Position numbers and translations under genes: made by a program. This document shows positions 1 to 7,046 of a stretch of 64,000 nt of DNA, one piece after another. Numbering within the stretch: the stretch's first letter is position 1; the number at the start of each line of letters is the position of its first letter. The stretch is from Halomonas sp. 25-S5 (GTDB taxonomy: Bacteria; Pseudomonadota; Gammaproteobacteria; Pseudomonadales; Halomonadaceae): the NCBI RefSeq assembly GCF_029889845.1, contig NZ_JARANV010000012.1:1-64000 (forward strand). The letters are read 5' to 3'. The notes under the pieces are model-generated. The model saw nothing but the letters and a program-made list of their open reading frames with translations. It did not search any database and was not told the DNA's origin.

Positions 1-1
1 C

Positions 2-769
2 GAATTGAACCTATCCGAGACTGTCTTCGTTGGCGAGGCGATTGCTCCAGCGTGTTACCCTATCCGCATCTTTACGCCGACCATGGAACTGCCCTTCGCC
101 GGTCATCCAGTAGTGGGCACCGCTCACTTACTGGCGGAGTTGGAAATGGCCAAGCGCGACCGCCCACTTACGCTGGAAGCTGGTGTCGGATCCTTGGTGG
201 TGAACTACAACAATGACCTGGCCCGTTTCACCGCAGCAGCGCCGCTAAATATCCAAGCCAGCACACTGAACCAGTCAGCCACAGAGGAACTGCTCGGCCT
301 TAATGCAGGGGAGGTGATTAGCGAACCAGTTCTGGCTTCCTGTGGGCTCCCTTACCATCTGATCGAACTCGATTCACAGGAAGCCCTGAGCCGGGCCCGT
401 CCCTCGCCAAAAGCCTGGTCGGAGTGGGTATCACCGAGCGGCTACGAACAGATCTACCTTTATGTAATCGACAAGGCTTCCGGCCAGGAACATTCGATAC
501 ACAGTCGTATGTTCTCCACAGAAGGCGGAGTTCGTGAAGACCCTGCTACCGGGAGTGCCGCAGCAGCGTTGGCAGGATATCTCGCAGAAGCTATGTCACG
601 TCACGGTCTGGATCGATGGAAAATTCACCAAGGTATAGAGATGGGTCGTCCCAGCCTCATCTTTGCCGAAACAGAGCGAAACGATAATGCTTCATTGATC
701 CATATCGCTGGACAAGCAGTGATCGTCGGTAGCGGCAAACTTTATACTGGAATAGCCTGCCTTTCGTGA
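2..769 (+). CDS. PhzF family isomerase/epimerase, 5' end outside window
   Basis: PhzF-like proteins share the diaminopimelate-epimerase fold; most members have no known substrate. The visible 255 residues open with NLSETVF, which in the family lies about 35-45 residues from the N-terminus, so the gene starts before base 1 and the TTG at base 5 is not its start. The conserved FAGHPVVGTAHLL block follows at about residue 30, and EDPATGSAAAALAGYL near residue 180. The gene ends before a small GC hairpin shared with the convergent GST gene. Codon use is less GC-rich than in the rest of the window. The family call is firm; the reaction is unknown. Confidence 0.85.
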   Translation, partial: ELNLSETVFVGEAIAPACYPIRIFTPTMELPFAGHPVVGTAHLLAELEMAKRDRPLTLEAGVGSLVVNYNNDLARFTAAAPLNIQASTLNQSATEELLGLNAGEVISEPVLASCGLPYHLIELDSQEALSRARPSPKAWSEWVSPSGYEQIYLYVIDKASGQEHSIHSRMFSTEGGVREDPATGSAAAALAGYLAEAMSRHGLDRWKIHQGIEMGRPSLIFAETERNDNASLIHIAGQAVIVGSGKLYTGIACLS

Positions 770-814
770 GTCGTCTTATGAAATGGCAACCTGAGTCACT
801 GATCACTACGTCTT

Positions 815-832
815 AGCGGCCGAAGGGCCGCT
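815..832. terminator. GC hairpin between convergent phzF-like and GST genes
   Basis: A 7-bp stem, agcggcc paired with ggccgct around a 4-base loop, sits midway between the two convergent stop codons. There is no clear T-tract on either strand, so its action as a terminator is inferred from position. Confidence 0.4.
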
Positions 833-852
833 CTGGTGTGCAGGGCTCTTAG

Positions 853-1455
853 CTACTCAAATACCGTCTGCTGGAAGCTTTCTTCACCGGTGATAAGACG
901 ATGCCACGCTTGGAGCTGGGGATGGCTACTTGCCCAGTCCAACTCGGGCAAACGAAACGCCAGATAGTCCAGCGCAACCGCTATAGAGATATCTCCCAGG
1001 GTCACTGCTGGTGATACCTGGCTTTCATTGAGCTCGCTTTCCAATCGTTCAAGGATCCGCTGCATCGCCCGCCAACGCCGTCGTCCTAACACGCTATCGT
1101 CGACCCCTTTGCCGTGATGCTTTCTAGAGATCACTGTCGTGAAGGCGGCGTCCATCAGGCTCTGCCCAAGCCCAGCCAGATGCAGGACCTCATTGAGCCG
1201 GCCCGAGGGGATGACCGTCTCGCTCTGGCCAAGAGCATTCAGGTAGGTGGCAATGAGGAGCGATTCACTCAGTGTGGTGCCCTCCTCGGTGACCAACGCA
1301 GGAATGCGTCCGGCAGGATTAGCCTCGAGCAAGGCGGACTCGTCACCCCAAGGGTCGCACCAGCGTAGCGTGACCGCCTCGGCCAGATCCATTTCCAGCA
1401 CGACGATGCGAACCATACGAGCATAGGGGGATGTCGCATTCAGAAAGAGCTCCAT
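853..1455 (-). CDS. Glutathione S-transferase family protein
   Basis: About 200 residues, usual for a cytosolic GST. The N-terminal thioredoxin-like domain begins MELFLNATSPYARMVRIVV, where the TSPYAR stretch is the glutathione-site serine/cysteine region. It continues with NPAGRIPAL and a TLSESLLI block typical of GST substrate recognition; the C-terminal helical domain covers about residues 85-200. The start at 1455 is chosen because it overlaps the MFS stop as TGATG; a start 12 bases upstream is possible. It is translationally coupled to the MFS gene, suggesting the pair handles one foreign or reactive compound. The substrate is unknown. Confidence 0.82.
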   Translation of the reverse strand: MELFLNATSPYARMVRIVVLEMDLAEAVTLRWCDPWGDESALLEANPAGRIPALVTEEGTTLSESLLIATYLNALGQSETVIPSGRLNEVLHLAGLGQSLMDAAFTTVISRKHHGKGVDDSVLGRRRWRAMQRILERLESELNESQVSPAVTLGDISIAVALDYLAFRLPELDWASSHPQLQAWHRLITGEESFQQTVFE

Positions 1456-2660
1456 CACTGTCTCCACGGATGAGCAGATTCATTACCTTGGCGCATTTGC
1501 ACGCCATGGCTGAGAAGAATCAGGGCGAAGCCACCTGCCAACATGAACCCGCCGATGGCGAAGAGCGGGGTATAGGTTCCCCATAGGTCGTAGAGCCAAG
1601 ACATGCCGTAACCAGCAATTGCCTGCGCGGCGGCGAAAGCTGCGGTGGCCTGGCCCCAAAGTCTCTTGTGCTCGCTCGGGCCCACCAGCTCGGCAAGGCG
1701 GCCGGAAGTCAGGGCAACAATGCCGGGGATCATGGCGCCGACCATGAACGAGGAAGCCGACCGGCTGAGGAATGCTAGGGATAATACCGGTAGGATGACA
1801 GCGGCGGCCTTGGCCAGAAATGCCAAGGCTAGGCCATGGTGCCAGCCCACCTGCCGCGCTATAGCGCCGGCGATCAAGGGACCACAGACGGCGCCCACGC
1901 CGAAGATGCCCCATTGCAGAGAAGCGGCATAGTGGCCCAGGGTGTTTTCCCTTGTCAGGTAGTCGACCCAGAACACGGTATGCGGCACGAAGCCCACCGC
2001 ATCCAGGGCATAAGCACCTATAACCAGCACCACGGCCATCACCATGCCGGCGTGTCCTCCTTGGCCATTCGCTCCCTCGGAGGATGGCAAAGGTGGTGAG
2101 GCCAGGTGGCTGACGCCCCGATCGCAGAGCATACCGGCGACGAGACACAGCAGGCCCAACGTGACCCAGGTCGCCATCAGGCTTGTCTCAAGCAGCACCG
2201 GCACTACCGATGCCGAAAGCAGTGCGCCCAGGCCAATGCCGGTAAAGACCAAGGCGCCAACGTTGGTACGCCTGTCAGCTGTCGTGGCAGATAGTGCCAA
2301 CGAAGGACCAACAACCATGAGGATGCCACCGGCGATGCCCGAGACCAGCCGCCAGATGAAAAACCAAGCGAAGCTGCCCGGCTCAGCGCAGAGCAGGAAG
2401 CTCAGGACGATACCCGCGAAACTTGCCCCGATAACCGCACGCCTCGGGTAACGCTCGGTCAAGGGGTGACCGGCCAAGGCACCGATCAGGTAGCCCAGCA
2501 GGTTGGCAGCCCCCAGGTAGGCGGCCTGACTGGCGCTGAACCATTGCTCCTGGACCAGCGCCGGTAGCAGAGGTGTATAGGCAAAACGGGCCACGCCGAT
2601 CCCGGCAAACGTGGCCATAACGCCCGTTAGTAGGGCAGGAAGATCTCTCTTTTGGACCAT
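1455..2660 (-). CDS. YbfB/YjiJ family MFS transporter
   Basis: A 401-residue inner-membrane protein with about 12 hydrophobic segments. The N-terminal stretch GIGVARFAYTPLLPAL is the hallmark of the YbfB/YjiJ branch of the major facilitator superfamily, whose substrates are mostly unknown. The ATG at 2660 is preferred because AGGAC lies about 7 bases upstream; the open frame extends 21 codons further. The gene is the first of a two-gene operon with the GST and is divergent from a LysR regulator, the usual arrangement for a regulator controlling its neighbour exporter. Confidence 0.82.
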   Translation of the reverse strand: MVQKRDLPALLTGVMATFAGIGVARFAYTPLLPALVQEQWFSASQAAYLGAANLLGYLIGALAGHPLTERYPRRAVIGASFAGIVLSFLLCAEPGSFAWFFIWRLVSGIAGGILMVVGPSLALSATTADRRTNVGALVFTGIGLGALLSASVVPVLLETSLMATWVTLGLLCLVAGMLCDRGVSHLASPPLPSSEGANGQGGHAGMVMAVVLVIGAYALDAVGFVPHTVFWVDYLTRENTLGHYAASLQWGIFGVGAVCGPLIAGAIARQVGWHHGLALAFLAKAAAVILPVLSLAFLSRSASSFMVGAMIPGIVALTSGRLAELVGPSEHKRLWGQATAAFAAAQAIAGYGMSWLYDLWGTYTPLFAIGGFMLAGGFALILLSHGVQMRQGNESAHPWRQ

Positions 2661-2750
2661 GCGGTTGTCCTGTCTAGAGGCGCTGTGATCGACGCGCACC
2701 AAGTACAGGGGCATCGTACCCACGACGAATAGTTCCTTAGAAACGATTTA

Positions 2751-2780
2751 TTATGATATACACTATCTTTTTATGAGATA
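2751..2780. promoter_or_regulatory. Direct repeat spaced by two helical turns in the ybfB-like/lysR intergenic region
   Basis: Two near-identical 10-mers, ttatgatata (2751-2760) and ttatgagata (2771-2780), are exactly 20 bp apart in an AT-rich stretch between divergent genes. A LysR-type regulator binding the same helix face twice would fit. This is inferred from position and spacing only. Confidence 0.4.
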
Positions 2781-2804
2781 TTTAGAGCCACTTGGGAGAC
2801 TGCC

Positions 2805-3701
2805 ATGCAACTCAAATCGTTACGCCTGTTCACGACTGTGGCCGAGACCGGCAGTTTCGTGGCAGCCGCCGAACGGCAGCACACGGTGCAATCCAATGTG
2901 ACGGCCCATATCAAGAAGCTTGAAGAAGAAGTTGGCGCCAAGCTCGTCTATCGCACGGGGCAGGCCCGCTTGACGAGTGCCGGGCTGGCTCTATTGGAGT
3001 ACGCCGAGCGCATGCTGGATGCCCATGATGAAGCGCTATCCCTGTTCAAGGACAACGAAAAGCTGTGTGGCCGACTGCGTATTGGAGCCATGGAGACCAC
3101 GACTGCGCTGCGCCTCCCCCCGATCCTGGCGGCGTACCACGCTGCGCATCCTGAAGTCGACATCAAGCTCAAGACTGGCCCAACAGCCGAGTTGGTCGAG
3201 TTGCTGATAGCAGGGCAGGTCGACTGCGTATTCGTGGCCGGCCGTCTTGAGCATCGCCGCTACCACCTGCTCAAGGCTTTCAGCGAAAGGCTTGTGCTGG
3301 TCGGTCCCGAGCCCATGACCGCCATCCCCCCCTCAGAAGAACTGTTGTCGTCAGCGTTTCTCGCTTTTCGCCAAGGGTGCAGCTATCGCCAGCGTATCGA
3401 ATTGCTGCTGGCATCCTACGGCGTCACTGCGGCTCGGATTTTCGAGTTCGGTACAGTGGACGCCATGCTCGGCTGTGTCTCGGCCGGGATGGGCTATACC
3501 GTGCTCCCCCGAGTGACCGTTGAGGCGCACCTGCATCGTTTCAGTATCCACTACCTGGAATTGCCGAAGCCCATCGCGGAGGTCGACACCTACTTTGCCG
3601 CACCCGAACCGGACACTTGGTCCCCGGCTTTGGCACGGTTCGTGGATAACTTGCACCAGACGGTGGTCATGAAAGACTCTATCCTGCACACACCCTTATA
3701 A
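2805..3701 (+). CDS. LysR-type transcriptional regulator
   Basis: 298 residues, normal for LysR regulators. The N-terminal winged helix-turn-helix covers about residues 2-60 (LKSLRLFTTVAETGSFVAAA, then SNVTAHIKKLEEEVG). The rest is the periplasmic-binding-protein-like effector domain. GGGAG lies a few bases before the start. It is divergent from the MFS/GST pair and probably regulates it. Effector unknown. Confidence 0.88.
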   Translation: MQLKSLRLFTTVAETGSFVAAAERQHTVQSNVTAHIKKLEEEVGAKLVYRTGQARLTSAGLALLEYAERMLDAHDEALSLFKDNEKLCGRLRIGAMETTTALRLPPILAAYHAAHPEVDIKLKTGPTAELVELLIAGQVDCVFVAGRLEHRRYHLLKAFSERLVLVGPEPMTAIPPSEELLSSAFLAFRQGCSYRQRIELLLASYGVTAARIFEFGTVDAMLGCVSAGMGYTVLPRVTVEAHLHRFSIHYLELPKPIAEVDTYFAAPEPDTWSPALARFVDNLHQTVVMKDSILHTPL

Positions 3702-3735
3702 GCTCCATATTATCGCCTAGATAATGACTCGCTCT

Positions 3736-3762
3736 CTCTTGAATTTTCAATGAAATCAAGAG
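3736..3762. terminator. Stem-loop shared by convergent lysR and lysE-like genes
   Basis: ctcttga (3736-3742) pairs with tcaagag (3756-3762) around an AT-rich loop. The right arm overlaps the lysE-like stop codon. Bidirectional termination is an inference. Confidence 0.4.
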
Positions 3763-4376
3763 CGCTTAAAACTCGCCAGAGCCACGGCGGCTGTTACAAA
3801 CAGACCTCCGAATATCCGGTTCATTTGTCGCTGACGCCAGGGGGTGGTCAGGAATCGAAACAGCTGACTGGCAAGCAGGGCATAGCCAATCATGACCAGG
3901 ATGTCCACCAGAATCAGGGTTGTGCCCATGGTGGCAAGTTGTGGGCCATGAGGTGTCCCTGCCACAAGGAACTGGGGAAAAAGGGCGATCAGAAAAATAG
4001 TTGCTTTCGGGTTAGTCAGATTCACCATAGCTCCGTTCCAGAACTGCTGTTTCTTACTGATACCTCCCGGGTTCTCTCCCGTAGCTTCAACTGGTGACTC
4101 TCGCCATTTCTGAATGCCCAACCAAACCAGATAGGCCACCCCCATCCACTTGATCACTGACAGTGCGATATTTGAAGAGGCCACAATAGCCCCCAGCCCA
4201 GCACCGACCAGTACGATTTGCATACCGTAACCAAACTGTTGCCCAAGAATGGTTGGCATAGATTTACGCACACCGTGACGCAACCCGCTATTCATGGAGT
4301 TGACTGCACCGGCGCCGGGAGAAATACTGATCAGGAATGCCGCTACTAGAAAGGTTATCCATATTGAAAATGTCAT
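3756..4376 (-). CDS. LysE/RhtB family amino acid exporter
   Basis: 206 residues with about six hydrophobic segments, the normal size of LysE/RhtB exporters. The N-terminal ISPGAGAVNSMNSGLRHG motif and the following glycine-rich second helix are family signatures. An AGGTG ribosome site lies just before the ATG. The gene stands alone between a convergent LysR gene and the tni remnant. The exported substrate, probably an amino acid or derivative, is not determinable. Confidence 0.85.
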   Translation of the reverse strand: MTFSIWITFLVAAFLISISPGAGAVNSMNSGLRHGVRKSMPTILGQQFGYGMQIVLVGAGLGAIVASSNIALSVIKWMGVAYLVWLGIQKWRESPVEATGENPGGISKKQQFWNGAMVNLTNPKATIFLIALFPQFLVAGTPHGPQLATMGTTLILVDILVMIGYALLASQLFRFLTTPWRQRQMNRIFGGLFVTAAVALASFKRS

Positions 4377-4509
4377 AGCTTACACCTCTGAAAAACAGTT
4401 TGATCGATACCTTGCAGGTAAAAGCAGGATATTATTGTACTATTTTTTCAGTTGGATTACCGGTCTGATATTATAGTCATTGACCGACTTCGCCAGGCGA
4501 CGATGGTCG

Positions 4510-5727
4510 TCAAAATTTGCTGCTTAATGAGTCACTTATCTTACGGCATGCAAAGGATCCATCGGGCTCATAATGTGACAGGAATGCCGGCGGAATGCCC
4601 TCCTGGGCAAACTCGGCGCGCAGACGTTCCAAGGATTCGGGGTCTCGCTTCCCATAGGCCGCCAGCGCGAACAGTGATCGGGCTGTCTCGGGATTGTACC
4701 GCGCCTCGGTGAAGGCTTCGTTGACCGCCCTGACCATCCCCTTCCAGTCGCGCATGGGCTCCTGCTGCCGTTCCTTGGCAAGCAGGCGGCTGGTGGCGCC
4801 AGTCTGCAGTGCTGGCAAGAACAACGCCGCCTGCTCCCCGCGCGGGATCACGGCCTGCGATTCGAGCAGGTCGAAGGCGGTGGCTGCCGCCTCCAGCATT
4901 TGCAGCTGCACCGCCGGATCCAGTATTTCGTAGGGACGCCATTGGTTTTGTCCAGCGCGTGGCGGCTGGCCACAGTGCTCCCAGACATAGCAGATGCTGC
5001 CGGCCCCCTTCCCGCAGTAAGAGAGCGGGGTGTTCAGCTCATCCAGCACGCTGCGCAGCAACCGGAACCAGAGGCCGGCATGGACGCGCCGGCGCGGCAG
5101 CTCCACGTAGCCCATCGTCAGCGCCTGCCAGCTGCGCTGGTCCATCGCCGTCATCGCTTCGCTGGCTTCGCGAGGTGCAGAGTCGGCGTTCTCCCAGCCA
5201 AGATAATGCGCCGGCACGCCCCAATAGGCCTCCAGCCAACAACCATGCTGCGGACAGCTCAGCATCAGGGGCAGCTTCCAGGCGAGCAATATGGCTTGTT
5301 CCGCCGAACCGTCCAGGCAGAGTGGGCAGGCCCGGCGGATCAGTTGGCTGGGGAGCCAGGCTCGCCAGCGGTTGATCGCTCTCGTCTTGCGGGTGCGCCT
5401 CGGCAGCAGCACGGAGAGCTGGAACGCATAAGTGTCCAGCGCAGCCGGAATCCGGTCGTCGAGGCTGTCCAGCAGCCACGGCACCCAGCCGACGATGCTC
5501 ATGCAGCGCAGCCGGTCCAACTCAATGCCGCTGCGCTGGGAGAGCACCGTCAGCAGCGACAGCGGCGGTGCGATGTCCAGGTCATCGACCTGGCCGTGCC
5601 CGAGGTCATTCTCCAGAAGGTCGCGCGCGTCCATCTGGTAGCACGCCGCGACACGGCGGAGCCATGACGATAAGGCCTCTCCCTCCACGGGGGCCGGATG
5701 CAGCGGCCAGCGTGGTACCGGCTTCAC
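4510..5727 (-). CDS. tniQ: TniQ transposition protein of a Tn402/Tn5053-type element
   Basis: 405 residues. TniQ proteins take part in target choice in Tn7-like and Tn5053-like transposition. The N-terminal WPLHPAPVEGEALSSWLRRV stretch is the TniQ signature. A zinc-binding region with CPLC and CPQHGC lies at about residues 135-165. The GTG start overlaps the stop of the tniB remnant as ATGTGA, the native coupling. The frame is open throughout, unlike tniA and tniB, but the last residues after FACRK may be read-through into flanking DNA. No tniR resolvase or second inverted repeat is visible downstream. Confidence 0.82.
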   Translation of the reverse strand: MKPVPRWPLHPAPVEGEALSSWLRRVAACYQMDARDLLENDLGHGQVDDLDIAPPLSLLTVLSQRSGIELDRLRCMSIVGWVPWLLDSLDDRIPAALDTYAFQLSVLLPRRTRKTRAINRWRAWLPSQLIRRACPLCLDGSAEQAILLAWKLPLMLSCPQHGCWLEAYWGVPAHYLGWENADSAPREASEAMTAMDQRSWQALTMGYVELPRRRVHAGLWFRLLRSVLDELNTPLSYCGKGAGSICYVWEHCGQPPRAGQNQWRPYEILDPAVQLQMLEAAATAFDLLESQAVIPRGEQAALFLPALQTGATSRLLAKERQQEPMRDWKGMVRAVNEAFTEARYNPETARSLFALAAYGKRDPESLERLRAEFAQEGIPPAFLSHYEPDGSFACRKISDSLSSKF

Positions 5728-6785
5728 ATCAACTCCCGCTCGAACTGGCGTCGCCGCTCACTGGGGCCGGTGTAATCGGCCATGCTGAGCGTGCGGGGGT
5801 GATGGCTTCCTCGCCACTCTCCACCGCGGCGACGGCCGCCGCCATCAACAGGTGCGTCAGCTCGCCAATCGTGCCCTCGCTGCGGGTGAGCAGGTAGCGG
5901 GCCATGTCCGGGGTGGCAATCGGTGAATGCCGCCGCAGCGGGAGCGACGCGGCGCAGCGCCTCGCTCTTGAACTCTGCCGCGTTGTCCAGGTAGAGCAAC
6001 CTGGGCTTGCCGCTCATCGGCCAGTCCATTTCTACGTCCAGTCCTTCCAGCCAGGGGCGCTTGTCGCAGGCGATGTGCGCGAGGCACCGGCCAACCGAGA
6101 CGGCGGACGGTGCTTCCAGCGTGACTACCATGCCGAGCACGCAGCGGGTGAATACGTCGATAGCGATGGTCAGGTAAGGCCTGCCAATCGGTTGCCGGTC
6201 GCGCTCATCCACCACGATCAGGTCGATGACCGTGTGGTCGATCTGCACCTGCTCCAGCGGCGAGGTTACGGCGGGAGGAACGCCACCCGCACCTTGCAGG
6301 TTGCGGGACGCCTAATGGCCTTCCCGGCGGCGAGTCGTCTGGAGCGGATCAAGGTCGGCGACCCGCCGGGCCACGGTATTGCGCGCCGGCACCCTCAGTT
6401 TCTGCGCTTTGCACGCCAGCGCGACTTCCCGGTGGAGCGTTGCCAGGTTGCGCTTCTGCTTGGTCAGAAAGCGCTTGTGCAGCAGCTCGCGGATGATGCG
6501 CTCGACCGACGCCGGCAGACGCCCCCTGCCCTTGCCACCGCCGGATCGGCCGGGTGCCAGGTCCGTGACAAGGCCACTGCCTTGTCGCGCGCGGCGGATC
6601 AGGACATACACCTGCCGCCGGGACAGACCCAGTGCTTGGGCGGCGGCGTCGACGGCCTCATGCCCGACTACCTCAAGTGCCGCCAAGGGCCCGATGATGG
6701 CCGTTCGTTGCCGGGCCTGTGTCCAGGCTTCATCGGATAGGGTGGCCACGCCTTGCTCGGCAATCGGTGAGGTGTCTGACGCCAT
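5724..6785 (-). pseudogene. tniA-tniB deletion fusion, decayed Tn402/Tn5053-type transposase and ATPase
   Basis: The 5' part is tniA, starting near 6785 (MASDTSPIAEQGVATL) with its helix-turn-helix (ALGLSRRQVYVLIRRARQGS). An in-frame TAG at 6312-6314 stops it. The frame then continues into the DDE catalytic domain (QIDHTVIDLIVV, YLDNAAEFKSEALRR). At about 5946-5952 tniA ends and the last ~70 codons of tniB begin in another frame (SPIATPDMARYLLTRSEGTI). A one-base loss after EEAI shifts tniB back, so its end (TLSMADYTGPSERRRQFERE) reads in the old tniA frame. The tniA C-terminus with its last catalytic acid and the tniB ATPase core are lost. The module cannot transpose by itself. Confidence 0.88.
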
Positions 6786-6903
6786 GCCCCGACCCGCCTG
6801 TGGTGCATAGGAGTACTGAGCATAGTCGAGGTTGGTGAAGGCGACTGCGGATACCCGGCTGTCAGGAGCCGCCTTCACATCGGGCGTTGCGACCCGTCAC
6901 CTG

Positions 6904-6928
6904 GTGCAGTCGTCTTCTGAAAATGACA
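6904..6928 (-). repeat. Terminal 25-bp inverted repeat of a Tn402/Tn5053-type transposon
   Basis: Read on the minus strand this begins TGTCATTTTCAGAAGACGAC and continues to TGCAC, which I recognise as the terminal repeat of the Tn402 family, also present at the tni end of class 1 integrons. It lies about 120 bp upstream of the tniA start in the right orientation. Bases from 6929 upward are therefore flanking DNA. No partner repeat was found beyond tniQ. Confidence 0.88.
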
Positions 6929-7046
6929 CACTTCCTTCTCGTCCTCAATCTCCCGCTCGAGGGGGAAATGAGCCGGCGCCGTCAGGTTGATCAGGACGTC
7001 CAGAGTGAACTTGTTGATGCCGCCGTTCGGCAGGTCATCCTCACCG
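6929..7046 (-). other. Coding-like fragment between selD and the transposon end
   Basis: Immediately after the selD stop, one minus-strand frame reads DLPNGGINKFTLDVLINLTA and then PAHFPLEREIEDEKE, with host-like codon choice, and runs into the transposon inverted repeat. It looks like the remains of a gene cut by the insertion. I do not recognise the family. It could also be chance coding in GC-rich DNA. Confidence 0.3.

Noticed and set aside
4435-4460. Possible second Tn402-type terminal repeat (tgtactattttttcag)
   Set aside because: Only loosely similar to TGTCATTTTCAGAAGACG; the rest of the 25 bp does not match and there is no target duplication.
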